The translations under genes and the position numbers were made by a program. Positions 22,286 to 34,423 of a stretch of DNA of 64,000 bases are shown piece after piece. How positions within the stretch are numbered: position 1 is the first letter of the stretch; each line of letters starts with the position of its first letter. Under the pieces are notes generated by a model. It saw only the letters and a program-made list of their open reading frames with translations. It was not told the DNA's origin and ran no database searches. Source of the stretch: Owenia fusiformis (taxonomy: Eukaryota > Annelida > Polychaeta > Sabellida > Oweniidae); assembly GCA_903813345.2 (NCBI GenBank), contig CAIIXF020000010.1:33655425-33719424 (forward strand). Reading direction: 5' to 3'.

Positions 22286-22635
22286 CTTGGTTCGGTTTTT
22301 GGCGGCATGCATATTAAATACAGCAATTTAATTGGTTCAAATTATTATGACGCATGCGCTATGAGTAACTTAATAAGAACATTTAATTTGAGATAGATGT
22401 CACTTACGTTCATTATTTCACAGCAGTCCTTACCCATAATACACCATATTTTGCGGGAATATTTTTGTTTCGTGTCAAAACAAAAAGTATACACCAAAAT
22501 CAAATGTAATGACATAATATCAATCTGTCCTGGATTTGTAGACGTTTGTTGTACAAACTTAAACCGAACCGATGGAAGAAAAGCACTTTGAATCATGGGA
22601 GTTACGTACTTCCCTTAAAGAAAAACCGAACCAAG
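22286..22635. repeat. Inverted pair CTTGGTTCGGTTTTT, 350 bp apart
   Basis: Perfect 15-bp inverted repeat at 22286-22300 and 22621-22635. Possibly a MITE. Related CCGAACCG words recur at 27160-27225. No target duplication recognised. Confidence 0.45.
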
Positions 22636-23494
22636 TAAAAACTGAACCTCGCACAGATTGCCCCGACTCTATCTTTTTCTGTATATACTGTATAACATGC
22701 TCAAGTTTTACTTTAAAACAAGTGTATTACTTCAGTAATGGCTTGATGGATCAAGATCTGTACCCTTTGCATTCATGTGAATAGATAGAACTAAACTCTG
22801 CTTAGGGTATCATTATTGAAAAGGGTTAATCTAAGAAGGATATTAGGCCATTTAAAATACAACCCTATGGGGAGAGACTATTACAGTGAAATATTTCAAA
22901 TAATCTTGATAGCATCTCTTGTAAATCACTAGTTAATAATGAGGAAAATTGGAATTCGATAAAACACATTTGCCTTGTAGGAGATCAGAGATACAATCCC
23001 TTTTGAAAAATGTCAGAAATAGTATGTTTTGAAATTGGAATTAGAATTACCAAGAAAAGTTTAGGTAAAATACATGTACCAACACTTTAAATTATACAGA
23101 AATATCAAAAACATAACAAGTTTTCTTGATGATATTTATAAAGGGATATAAACATTCAGATATTATTGCAATAATTTCATACTCCATTTTTAGATGAAAG
23201 AGTCAATTAGACTTACATTCATATTCATAATAAAAAATCTTCAGATAACGAAGCTTTTTAAGTTGGAAATTCCCAGAAAGGAAGTAGATTCCTTCAAGTT
23301 CTTAAGATAATGCAGTGCTCTTCCCTGGATTTCTTGTGCAGATTGCAAATCTCCTTACTTATTTTGAGAGAGAAAAATGGGAAACATAGCATATATCAAT
23401 AAAAATATCTACTATACTGAACTGTTGAAGAATTGGCAAAGAGTAATTGAGGTAAAACAAGTTTACTCTTGTGTTAAAAACCAGATAATCCTAC

Positions 23495-23642
23495 AGAATT
23501 CACCCTCGAGTAAAATTTCACTTTTGCTTCAGAATTTACCCATGAGTAAAATTTCACCTTTGCTTCAGAATTCACCCTCGAGTAAAATTTCACTTTTGCT
23601 TCAGAATTCACCCTCGAGAAAAATTTCACTTTTGCTTCAGAG
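23495..23642 (+). repeat. Minisatellite, 36-bp unit, four copies
   Basis: CAGAATTCACCCTCGAGTAA plus AATTTCACTTTTGCTT repeated four times in frame (a 12-residue open repeat), lying within a 95-codon open frame at 23377-23664. Probably not a gene. Confidence 0.9.
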
Positions 23643-24279
23643 TCAGGTTAAAATCACAAAATAAACAGAAAAGAGAAAACATACAGCAAAGAATTAAGCA
23701 AAAAACATTAATGAATCAGGGAAAAAATTCCGACCTTAGGGTATTTTATGGAATAAGCAAGGACTGAATAACAGTTAACTCCAACTATAAGTAGAATTTA
23801 TAAGTTTGGGGTTAGTGGATCAAGCATTTGTGATAACCAGAATTCATAAAGATCTCTGCAGACCATAACTATATAAGAAGATCAAATGGTTCTTACAGTA
23901 TTCAAGAACTAGATTTTTGGTGTGGTTGACTGATTAGTTTGATCGACTGATTGGGTTGATTGTTAAATGATCAACGATTGACAGACTGATTGATTGACTG
24001 GTCAAATGAATGAAAATGTGACTTTAGAGATGACCTCAACATTTAATATCTCGTGACTCTGTCAGTTAATTTTATATTTGCTGTATTTCTCAAAAATATG
24101 GACTGATATCGACTGTTCAGTAGTTTAACCCAATATTCTAAAGGTCACTATGGCCACGGAAGCTGACTTACTATCATAAACACACTAAATTATGCATTTG
24201 TATTATTATAACTTTTATTGACATATAGTATAATAACATGACTACATTAGTCATTATGACCAAGCCTAACAATTCTGCA

Positions 24280-24480
24280 TACACTCATTCCATACTTTTT
24301 TCTAAAATTTGAATGAAGTATTTGGTTTTCTTGGATTTTTATACAATTTAGAGTATTGATTGTAATGCCTCTTTACCCAATTTCTTGCTAATTCCTCTGA
24401 TTTCCTTCTAAAATTTGAATGCAATGTCTAATTTTCTTGCACTTCTAAATAATATCTTGCATTTCTAAATAATATAAAAT
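24280..24480 (+). mobile_element. Pearl/Helentron-like repeat, degraded, two partial cores
   Basis: CTAAAATTTGAATGAAGTAT and CTAAAATTTGAATGCAATG mark two worn cores. The block CTTGCACTTCTAAATAATAT is further duplicated. Confidence 0.7.
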
Positions 24481-25094
24481 GTGTATGGCTCATTAATGTA
24501 CTTACTCGGGATTTTTTATTTTTTACTAATTTACTGTCAGGACATTGACTGGTCTGGCATTTTGGGAACTTCTATATTTTAAAGGGCAGTGTTTATATTG
24601 GTAATTCCAAGTAACTAGACAAGTTATTGATCTCCTCAAGTTTCAAGCAAAACCAAACAAAAACCTAAAACCAAGGTGAGAACTTTAAAATTTCTCGCAA
24701 CCAGTCAAAATCCATTTGCAACTCGCTGAAAATCTTGAAAATTTACAACTGTATGAAAATCTTTTTGTATTCAGCTGAATATATATAAATTCATTTCAGA
24801 GTTTAGAAAAAAGTACAATTCAGACCATGAATGAAAAAAGAACATGAATGTTATTTTATTTTGGAAAATTTAAGGCATCACAATTTCAAAACAAAACTAT
24901 AGAATTCCTTTGTGACATTTATACAAGAATGCAACATGGATTCCATACCTGTTATATGCTACATGTGTGCTATGAGAGAAGGTTAAAGGTGTCTGGCCCA
25001 AAAATAAAATCTCAGGAGTGATGTTTCAAATGAAAAGTACACAATAAAGATAAAACCCAAATTGAATATATTCACACTGGCCTGAGCTTCATAC

Positions 25095-25195
25095 TTTAAA
25101 TTATATAGTAATGCAAGAAAATCAGACATTTTTTAGAATTTTTGAGCGAATTTTGGAAATATTTTGAGGAATAGGAAAGAGCAGCCGGACAGACA
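25095..25195 (-). mobile_element. Pearl/Helentron-like repeat fragment
   Basis: TTTAAATTATATAGTAATGC to GAGCAGCCGGACAGACAT. Confidence 0.65.
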
Positions 25196-25275
25196 TTTTA
25201 AGTATCATGTAATGAGGTTCTTCTTTGAGTAGCAGAAATAAATGCCACAAACATTCAGGTCAAATTCAAGAAATT

Positions 25276-25442
25276 GTCCGTCTGCTCATGCTATTCCATG
25301 CCGCTTCTCTCTAAAATTTGAATAAACTGCCCAATTTTCTAGCATTTCTAAACAATTTAGAGTCTCAACTACATGCCTGTTTACTTTATTCCTTGCTAAT
25401 TTCTCTTTTTTCCACTCTATTTCTCATTTCAAAAGATGACCC
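25276..25442 (+). mobile_element. Pearl/Helentron-like repeat, one core unit
   Basis: GTCCGTCTGCTCATGCTATT to TTTCAAAAGATGACC, complete ends. Confidence 0.8.
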
Positions 25443-25577
25443 CCCATCTAGTAATTCAGAACTGGAGATAAGCTACTTGAACACATCATAAAATACATTA
25501 CCCTGCAACGGTACTTCATTCACACACTCAAAACTAGTTCATTATGAGTGCATAACTCTGCAAGAATGATCAATCAG

Positions 25578-25741
25578 GCCGGTAGCAGGAGGGTGGGGGA
25601 GCTGGGGGGGGGGGGGAGGGAGCTGGGGGAACAGAAGTTCTTCATCATTCTGGGCTCTTTTCGCATGATTTTTAAGCAAATCTGTCAAAAAAGCTTCCCC
25701 TTTGGCAAAGCCCCCCCCCCCTTGGTAAAAACTGGCTACAG
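25578..25741. mobile_element. Possible hAT-like MITE with G-rich body
   Basis: CAGGCCGGTAGCAGG and ACTGGCTACAG resemble worn CAGGGGCGTAGCCAG-type ends seen intact at 48371-48557. The body is a G run followed by a C run. Confidence 0.4.
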
Positions 25742-25764
25742 ACAAAATCATAATACATGCACTC

Positions 25765-25860
25765 TCTCATTCGGATACTCATAGCATCTTTCTGTTTCAT
25801 CTTAAACAACTCATGGCTGGGAAGAAATGAGATGTCATGGTTAATCATGATGGCACTCTC
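25765..25860 (+). repeat. Dispersed 90-bp repeat, copy 1
   Basis: GATACTCATAGCATCTTTCT through GATGTCATGGTTAATCATGA. Copies at 26143-26240 and 43915-44000. Confidence 0.75.
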
Positions 25861-26142
25861 TTAATAAGTGATAACTTCTGACAAGAGAAAATCAGCCTAC
25901 ACTTCAATCAGTTCATTGGGAGTCTGTAAATCAAGATTGGTCATTTTTGCTTGATACGCTATTCAAATAAGCCATTTATTTCAAGCTAATCAGAGCTATA
26001 ATTGCAATTGCTCAATCATGACAATTTCCTCACAGTTCAAAAAATGTCCCCCCGACACAGTCCCAATATTAACTCTTTCTGTTCGGTGTCTCGAACCAAA
26101 CCATCTTAACCGAAATACACTCCAATCACAATATCGGGAAAC

Positions 26143-26240
26143 TGCATTCTGATACTCATAGCATCTTTCTGTTTCACCCGAAACATCTCAGGGCTGAGAA
26201 GATTTGAGATGTCATGGTTTATCATGATGGGAAACCGTGA
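26143..26240 (+). repeat. Dispersed 90-bp repeat, copy 2
   Basis: GCATTCTGATACTCATAGCA through ATGGTTTATCATGATGG; closest to the copy at 25765. Confidence 0.75.
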
Positions 26241-26507
26241 CATCTCTTCTCTATAAGAATCACTTTGTGGTGCCCTATGATTAATCTAATACAGAACTGC
26301 AAAATGAACAATTGTACAAATTTAATACACTAAGACTAAAATCTATCATCAATTAGCAAAAAAGTCTTTAGAGAACCTTTTGAATGATTCAAACCCTCTT
26401 GTTATTATACTTAGTCACTCTTCTAGAGACTCTCCAGACATCTTGTAGCCATTCAGTCAATTTCCCCTGGGGAAAATTTCTTTTTCTCCATGTCTTCGAA
26501 TAATGAA

Positions 26508-26668
26508 AATGTCCATCTGCTCATGCTTATTCCACTAAATTCTCTCTAAAATTTGAATAAGGTGTCTGATTTTCTTGCATTTTCATACAATTTAGAGTGT
26601 TAACTACATGCCTATTTACTTTTTCCTTGCTGCTTTCTCTCTTTTTAGAAAAAAACATGACTGTTTAT
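26508..26668 (+). mobile_element. Pearl/Helentron-like repeat, one core unit
   Basis: AAAATGTCCATCTGCTCATG to ACATGACTGTTTATG. Confidence 0.8.
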
Positions 26669-27329
26669 GATGCCATGTTTGATGAAGCGAATATACAGAA
26701 TCATATCATGCTCATAGAATGACTAAATGAAGCAAGAACTGATATTGGATATGATTGAATTACCAAGTATGAAAATTAGATAACAGATCCAGGAAAGAAT
26801 GAACCTAAAAGACGAAAAACCTTCTAAATCTGTTAAAAAGGAGAGAATGAAAAGAATAGCAAAGAGAATGAGAGAATTAAGGAGAAAAAGACTGAGTCCA
26901 AGCACAAAGTAAGCCTACGTGAGTCAAGTGTGATATTTCAAAGATTGGTAAAAATTAAATTAATATACTGATGATTCAACAGTCATTGTGAATTAGGCCT
27001 GAAAAATTGTAAAAAATTAAATTTTCTTAGATGGAAATTAGTGACACATTTATCATTCCTTCTTTAGTTAAAGTAATTTCCTTTTTATAATATTGTTATA
27101 ACGTGGCATAATTGATACAAATCATGTCAATCAATACAAATCCTTAATGAATGAACCGAACCGAAAAAACCGAACCGACGGCTGATGATCCGAAAAACCG
27201 AACCGAACCGAAACGAACCGTCCCATCCCTAATACTATATAGTGCTTTCCAAAGTTTTTAGGATATTAGAACTCTTGAGATTTTGAAAATATGCAGATGA
27301 TCTCCACAGGATGTTTTCTCAAATGGTTG

Positions 27330-27462
27330 CGAAATTCTCATTTTCACAATTCAGACCGAAACTGGTCAAAATATGCCAATTTTTCTCATTTTCAAGTGGG
27401 TGCAAATAGATTCTCAGGTGGGTTCTGCGCCCACTTGCGTTAAGGCTGGGGAGATTACTGTG
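27330..27462 (+). repeat. Dispersed repeat with CAAGTGGGTGC, copy 1
   Basis: TTTTCAAGTGGGTGCAAATA and CCACTTGCGTTAAGGCTGG. Related copies at 41975-42155 and, inverted, 43068-43235. Confidence 0.75.
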
Positions 27463-27824
27463 CAATTTAACATCTTTCATCGTTTTCTGTTGAGAAACCA
27501 TTTAAAACACCACAAACACAGAATATCATTGAATAAGAACAATTTTATATCAAAAAGATATTTAATTCAGCTAGAATTGCATGAATTAGACTTTCTCCTG
27601 AATAATTTTACTCTGTACTTTATTCAAATCATCGAATAGCCTTCAGTATCAAATGAAATCGTGATTATTATTATGACACAATAAATGTGATTAAAGTATC
27701 AAAATCCTAATTAAACTTTATACCACAGCATCAACTGTTATAAGTTAAGAATAATTCTGAAGATCGTTATTTTGTAACCCAATAGTCAATTCATTGTTTC
27801 ACCTTCTAGTAATTACTCTTCATA

Positions 27825-28012
27825 CAAGGAGGATTGGAAGCCAGGGTTCCAACTCGATATTCTTTAATCTCCACGCATGCGTCATTTGCTATTCGTGTCT
27901 GTATAATTTGTACGCCTGCATGGAGAATGACCCGATACTCTCCAACAAAGCTATCGCTAGGTGATTGTTTTGCAGAATATCGGTGTTGCATTCTGGGAGC
28001 CAATCCTCCTTG
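27825..28012. mobile_element. hAT-type MITE with 8-bp duplication
   Basis: Ends CAAGGAGGATTGG and CCAATCCTCCTTG, flanked by the perfect 8-bp direct repeat TCTTCATA at 27817-27824 and 28013-28020. 188 bp. Two overlapping open frames on opposite strands are incidental. Confidence 0.85.
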
Positions 28013-28654
28013 TCTTCATACCAATAGAACACATTCGTGACAATAAAGTATTATCATATTACTGAGCGTGACAATGAAGTATTGTCATATTACTGAATGT
28101 GCTAATGAAGTCTTGTCATATAACTGGGTGTCGTGTTTAATTTTATGACCACAAGAATTTTCATTTGTGCATCTTCTTTTGTGCATCATGATAAACCGTG
28201 ACATCTCCGGCATTGAAACAGGAAGTGTTTCGACAAGAACATTTCGCAATGATGGATTTTTGAGGTATTACACGGACACAGATTCTTTTATATTGAAATA
28301 ATTTAACGCCTTTATTATGTAACAGGTACCACTGTATCTCCTACCCCATACTTTCTCTTCTAACGCAGGTGTATTTAACACAGTGTATGTATTAAATCAA
28401 CACTAACTAGGATGTTATACACTATTTTATCAAATCAATCTACGGGTACTTTGATGGGAAGAATTCACAGAAGAATCGGTACATTCTTAGACCAAACATA
28501 CTCGCGTCTCAAAAACATAAGGTATAATTTCCTCAGGTAAATTGAGGCGAAACTGTAACACCGGCATATGGTATGAGTTTTATAAGCAGAATTATGCTGA
28601 AAGGCAGGAATATCATCTAAACTGATCTAGCATAAAATATATCCGGATATACTT

Positions 28655-28808
28655 ACTTCTTGCTATTTCTCACAAAAATTTGAATAAAGTGTCTGATTTT
28701 CTTGCATTTCTATACAATTTAGAGTGTTAACTACATGCCTGTTCACTTTATTCCTTGCTGATTTCACTCTTTTTCACTCTATTCTGCATTTGAAAACATA
28801 AACCGTTG
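28655..28808 (+). mobile_element. Pearl/Helentron-like repeat, left end missing
   Basis: Starts at TTGCTATTTCTCACAAAAAT; full core, then CATAAACCGTTGAC right end. Confidence 0.8.
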
Positions 28809-29304
28809 ACATTTATATTTTAGGTAATATTGCAGTTGAGAAGAAGATACAGAGGTCAACATAAACTTGGCTCAATTTTAGCAACTTTCAAATTTTCCGA
28901 CTAGGTCCGTCAATCATGAGTTCAAAAATAGCCCATAGAATTCTAGTTACGAAGAAACTATGTCTGAATTTTTTTTATCTCCTTCTATAAATTTGTAGTA
29001 ATCTGCTCATGGTTGGGTAGACTTAGTACATACTAATTATCCTATTCTAAGATTTTCTATGATACACAATATAATGTATTGATCAGAAAATGAAAATGTT
29101 TGGATTATTTGTCCCAATAATTTTTATTGACTTGTATTGGCAATTCTTTCAACAGAGGTTCTATTCATCCCTTTGAATCTTTTCCCAGATCAAAATATTG
29201 ATAAACTTCAATAATTTTATTAATCATATTTCATTGATTATTTACCAAGGGATCAAACTTTATTCCTGTATAACATTACTTGCCAGTGTACCTAACATAC
29301 TTGT

Positions 29305-29680
29305 AACATTAATCTAACTTACTTGCCAAGTGATCTAACTTACTTGTCAAGGGATCTAACTTACTTGTCAAGGGATCTAACTTACTTTCCAAGGGATCTA
29401 ACTTTCTTGCCAAGGGATCTAATTTATTTGCTAAGGGATCTAACTTACTTGTCAAGGGATCCAACTTACTTTCCAAGGGATCCAACTTACTTGTCAAGGG
29501 ATCCAACTTACTTGTCAATGGATCTAACTTTCTTGCCAAGGGATCTAAATTATTTGCCAAGGGATCCAACTTACTTGTCAGAGGATCTAACTTACTTGCA
29601 ACTAAGGGATCTAACTTACATTCCAAAGGATCCAATTTATTTTCCAAAGGATCTAACTTACTTTCCAAGTGAACCATTGT
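29305..29680. repeat. 21-bp tandem array, about 17 copies, open on both strands
   Basis: The unit is TTACTTGTCAAGGGATCTAAC with few variants and one spacer of 3 extra bases. Because 21 is a multiple of 3 and the unit lacks stops, it reads as a 7-residue repeat on both strands: K-L-D-P-L on minus and L-T-Y-L-S-R-D on plus. The minus frame has its only ATG close to the array (MVHLESKLDPL). Coding use is unproven. Confidence 0.9.
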
Positions 29681-30419
29681 TTGTTGGCAAGGGCCACAAA
29701 TAAAAAAAAATAAGGAAATTGCGATGCAGTGAATGATAATCAACTACATTTAGCAATAGAAACTTGTTCAGATATTGCGGAAACACTTCTTAACACCCGT
29801 TTGCACAAATGTTGATTTAACAGAGCCTTCTTAACGATTTTTACGAGTAACTTGTCAATTCTGATTATTAGTTTTCCCCGATTACATCCCGAGTAGTAGC
29901 AATACAAAGAGTATTAAAACAACTTCTACATTCTTGTGTGGCAAATCACCATGGAGATGGTAGTCCAAAGGTGGTCTGAATTTGAAAATGTAAAAAGTTT
30001 GATAAAAAGTTAAATAAACAGGCAAGCTGTGAGTCTGTAGCCACAAAAATGAAACAACCATAGCCTAAATTCAAAGTTACTTCAAAAATCTAAAAAATAA
30101 GACTCGCTTTTTAAGATTTTAAATTATTTTCTCCATCTACCCTGTCAACTTCAAGGTCTAAATTCTTACACATAGACTAGATCACCTCATCAACAAAATC
30201 AAATCTGTGCAAATGATCTAGCAAAACATATAAAAATAGAGTAACATTCTACTGAGTGTGTTCTTATTTCATTGGTTCCAGTTGTAAAAACAAATCTACA
30301 TGGTCCATTTACCCTGTTACAGATTTGAAAAATGTGATATATCTTTCCTTTTCCAAATCAAGCTTTATTCAATTGACCAATTTTGGCATTTCAATATAAT
30401 TTAAGTTGTAATTTCAAAA

Positions 30420-30672
30420 ACAAGAAAGAGTGGAATCAGCGAGGAATAATGTAAAGATGCATGGAGTTAACACTCTAAATTATATAGAAATATCAGACAC
30501 TTCAATCAATATTTTGAGAGAAATGAGAGGAATTAGCAAGAAATAAAGCAAACAGACACGAAGCAAACATTCTAAATTATACAGAAATCCAAGAAAATCA
30601 GACACTTTATTCAAATTTTAGAGAGAACTTCAGTGAAATAAGCATGAGCATACAGATTTTTGAGCAGACGGA
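30420..30672 (-). mobile_element. Pearl/Helentron-like repeat with two core units
   Basis: TCTAAATTAT recurs at 30474 and 30571. The outer end is doubled: AAGCATGAGCATACAGATTT, then GAGCAGACGGATTTTCATC. Confidence 0.85.
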
Positions 30673-30811
30673 TTTTCATCATGGAATTGCTGAAGAGCAG
30701 AGTTTATCTGGAGGTGAGTATGCTTTGATTCACTCCATTTATTATAAATCATGTGTGCTACCACAACTATCAACACACCAAACAGGCCTAAAAATCATTC
30801 ATAAAAGCCGT

Positions 30812-30975
30812 CTGTTTGAACTATTTCCATTCAAATCTCTCTAAAATTTGAATAAAGTGTCTGTTTTTCTTGCATTTTTGTACAATTTAGTGTATTGGCT
30901 ACATATTTGTTTATTTTATTCCTTGCTAATTCCTTTCTTTTGTGTGTATTTCATGTTTCAAAACAGGACTGTCAC
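30812..30975 (+). mobile_element. Pearl/Helentron-like repeat, one core unit
   Basis: GCCGTCTGTTTGAAC to TTTCAAAACAGGACTGTCAC. Confidence 0.8.
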
Positions 30976-32458
30976 AATATTTATCTAATGGATACACCTA
31001 CTGACGCTTTACCAGATAACAAGAAAACACACTTGCTTGATGGTGATAATCTGGTTAAAAAAACAGGAACCGAAGATAATAAAACATCAGCTGAAAAATT
31101 TGAAATTGGGTCAATTGGTGTTTCATTGGAACATATGTGAAACAGAACACCAGATGGAACTTAGTAATAGGAAAGTATAAGAGAATATAGAATATGATCT
31201 AGGTATAATGAAGAATCAATGATGGCAAGGATATGGATATATAAATTATATAATCCCTTATTTAATGACATTGTTGGTGATCTCTTCAATTTTAGGTTTT
31301 TTGAGTGAAATACATGTACATGCCTAATATATACACACTTGTAAATCTTATGTCCCCTTTTCTTCCCAGGAGAACATCTTTCATTATTTGTTTTAACTCT
31401 GAACCTTTGACTATAGCATTATCTCCAAAGAAAATCTGGAAAATACTGCCCCTCATACCTTCTGCTTATACTGCCCTCCCACTCTATCTTACTCAGTGAG
31501 GAGATATACAGGGTTTTGACACAAGACTAGCTCAAGAATTCGGAAGCTTGTTTATGAGAAAGTAATTTGAAAGAAAAACATATCAGTGTCGGTTTCCCTG
31601 TGGTATGATCCTGAAACAATTTCCAAAAAATATTTTTGTAACTTAACCCGAATGACACCAGGTTCTTAAGTGCTAAACCACAAAATCTAAAGCCCATTAT
31701 TCCACACTGGAAGTTTTATATCTCTGTTGAAACCATGACAAGAAAAATAATGATTAATTCTGGCAGTTTATTGCATCGATTTAACATCATGGTGGCCAGA
31801 TTTTTATGTCACCCTCAGGTGCTATATTGTGATCAGCTTGCCGGGCAGGGCCAGGGCAGGTGTCTAATAATCTTGTTCCTAAATGATACTATTTAAAGTA
31901 TCAAGAATGGTAATGATGTAGGACTTACGGAAATGCCAGAAACAGTTGAATCAAATGTAATCAACAAATGATGAGAAAATTCTAACCTGTTATAGTTTCA
32001 GTTCGCTTTATCTGTCAAGTGGTATGTCTGAAGATGTGAAGATAAAAAAATGAACCAATGCCAAAGAATTGAAAAGGGTTATGTTAAGCATACATAGAAT
32101 ATGAGATCAACAGTCCCTCACCCTCAGATATATCAAACCAAACAAAAAATGATAAAAACATTAGGATTTTGTCAAGCTTGGATCTGAGCTACGTTATGAA
32201 TAAGCTTATATATGAGTATTCTTCCCAGGATGCAACAGCAGTATACTTATATGAAGCACACATTTGAGCACTCTTGCAATATGGCACTATGGCAGAAATA
32301 GCAATATGAAATGTGCAGAAATGATTTATATAACACTTTAAATAGGAATGCCAGGAGAACAGGTGTTTCCTGTAGGTAGAAACATCTCCCAACCTTGTTT
32401 GCTTCTGTTCTGGATGAAAATGGCAAAACATGCTCAAATTCATTTATTCATTCATCAG

Positions 32459-32962
32459 GTTAAGGTGAGCAGGTAAGGTGAGCAGGTAAGGTGAGCAGGT
32501 GAGGTGAGCAGGTAAGGTGAGCAGGCAAGGTGAGCCAATTAGGTGAGCAGATAAGATGAACAGGTAAGGTAAGCAGGTAAGGTAAGCAGGTAAGGTGAGC
32601 AGGTAAGGTGAGCAGGTAAGGTAAGCAGGAAAGGTGGGCAGGAAAGGTGAGCAGGAAAGGTGGGCAGGAAAGGTGAGCAGGAAAGGTGGGCAGGAAAGGT
32701 AAGCAGGTAACGTGAGCAGGTAAGGTAAGCAGGAAAGGTGGGCAGGAAAGGTGAGCAGGAAAGGTGGGCAGGAAAGGTGAGCAGGAAAGGTGGGCAGGAA
32801 AGGTGAGCAGGTAACGTGAGCAGGTAAGGTGAGCAGGTAAGGTGAGTAAATTAGGTGAGCAGATAAGTAAGCAGATTAGGTGAGCAGATAAGATAATCAG
32901 GTAAGAAACTATATGAAGGTAAGGTGAACAGGCAAGGCAGGCAGGAAAGGTGAGCAGGTAAG
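32459..32962 (+). repeat. 13-bp array AAGGTGAGCAGGT, about 38 copies
   Basis: Variants GGTAAGGTGAGCA, GGAAAGGTGGGCA and GGTAAGGTAAGCA alternate in blocks, showing later duplication of longer units. Most units contain CAGGTAAG or AAGGTGAG, both consensus 5-prime splice sites on the plus strand, opposite to furin. Confidence 0.93.
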
Positions 32963-33849
32963 GTCAATCTATTTCAATTGATTATTTGACATAAACAGGT
33001 TGAAAATGCCTTGAAGTTAAACTCATAAAAAACTCCAGATTTTTTAAAAGTCTTTCAAATGTTTATTGGTATACTGTCTAATACAGGATGTAGAGAGAGG
33101 CTACACTATCCAATTGGTTTATTTTTTCTTAAAAGAGAACTTCATCTTCACATCTACAGACACACAATGAAGGGACAGGCTACAAATGTTCATAATGAGG
33201 TGTTTGCATTTAAGCGTCATCATAACACGAGGAGTCGATTTTTAAAATTATGACCATGATAATTTTAAAGGTGTACATTCATAGATTAGTTAACTACCTA
33301 TACCATTATGTCCCTTCTCCATGGAAACACTGAACATTTGTTTACACCTAGTCATTAGGGTGAAATAATTAGAAACTTAACCAATAAAAACAAGTGAATT
33401 AGGAATAAACATCCAACTATGCAAAACACCCTCATGGGACTATAGTGAAACTGTGAGAATTAAAACTTGCAATAAACAAAACCAAATTAAAGATTTCAGA
33501 ACTGATCCTCTACAGGCAAAAACATCAAATAATTCTCTTAAACTGTATTCACAAGTAGAAAAACTTGTAAAAATTCTCTAATTTGCCAAACACCTGGAAG
33601 AAGTAGAGCTCAAAGAAAATATCCAAATAAATCATACACTCTCGTGGAAGACCCCAAAAATTGACTAAACAGCCAAGTTCTAGATGTCTCAAGTTGAAGA
33701 ATTTATCAGGACTTTGCAAAAGACTGAGAAACCATCTTCAGGTCTCTTACGAAAAGATTACTATCTTATAAGATAACTAAAACAAACTGTTTTCTCCAAA
33801 CACCTTCCGGGATCTTAAGTGTTTCCCAAAAATAAAGGTCCATGGGTTA

Positions 33850-34020
33850 TACTTTAAAATGCAAAATAAAGTAAAAAAGAGATGAATTAGCAAGGAATAA
33901 AATAAACAGACATATAGTTTACACTCTAAGTTGTATAGAAATGCAAGAAAATCACACACTTTATTCAAATTTTAGAGAGAAATGGAGTGAAATAAGCATG
34001 AGCAGACGGACATTTTCATC
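33850..34020 (-). mobile_element. Pearl/Helentron-like repeat, one core unit
   Basis: GCAAAATAAAGTAAAAAAGA to GAGCAGACGGACATTTTCAT. Confidence 0.82.
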
Positions 34021-34089
34021 ATGAATACATGAGGTGTTGGTTTGTCCCCAAATCTACTTAACCCGAACCTTCAAGAAAACTTACCGTGG

Positions 34090-34215
34090 TGTTCTAAAAT
34101 TTGAGTTACATTTTCTTGCATTGCTTTATTAACAATTTTATCTATTACATGCCTGTTTACTTTCTTTCTATTTCACCATTTTCCTTTCTAGTTTACATGT
34201 TAAAACCATTATGAC
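34090..34215 (+). mobile_element. Pearl/Helentron-like repeat, degraded
   Basis: Core landmarks TAAAATTTGAGT, TTGCATTGC and ATGCCTGTTTACTTTC remain; left end lost. Confidence 0.6.
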
Positions 34216-34423
34216 ATTCTCTACAGGTGAGACTATTATCTTTACATGCAGAGTCTAAAATTGAAATGTTGTGACATCCAAATATCCTGTATCCTTTTCA
34301 ATACATTAATTTCATTTCAGGTCTTTAAAAGAGAACTTCATCTAGACTCAAATGATCTTATTTCTTAATGAAAATCTTTTAGTCTTAGAGTCAATAAAAT
34401 TTCATCACTACCAAGTCTGTATA

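Noticed and set aside
27806-28040. Two overlapping 65-68 codon frames on opposite strands
   Set aside because: They cover the 188-bp hAT-type MITE; the frames are by-products of its near-palindromic sequence.
29309-29743. 144-codon minus frame with a hydrophobic start that looks like a signal peptide before KLDPL repeats
   Set aside because: The hydrophobic stretch lies before the only ATG; the longer frame opens at TTG. No splice-supported start is visible.
30895-31140. 81-codon plus frame ending GVSLEHM
   Set aside because: Its first third is the right part of a pearl/Helentron-like copy. The rest resembles nothing I recognise and has no splice context.
32459-32962. Possible CRISPR-like array (13-bp units; also 22-bp units at 45860)
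   Set aside because: Units are contiguous without unique spacers, in a eukaryotic intron.
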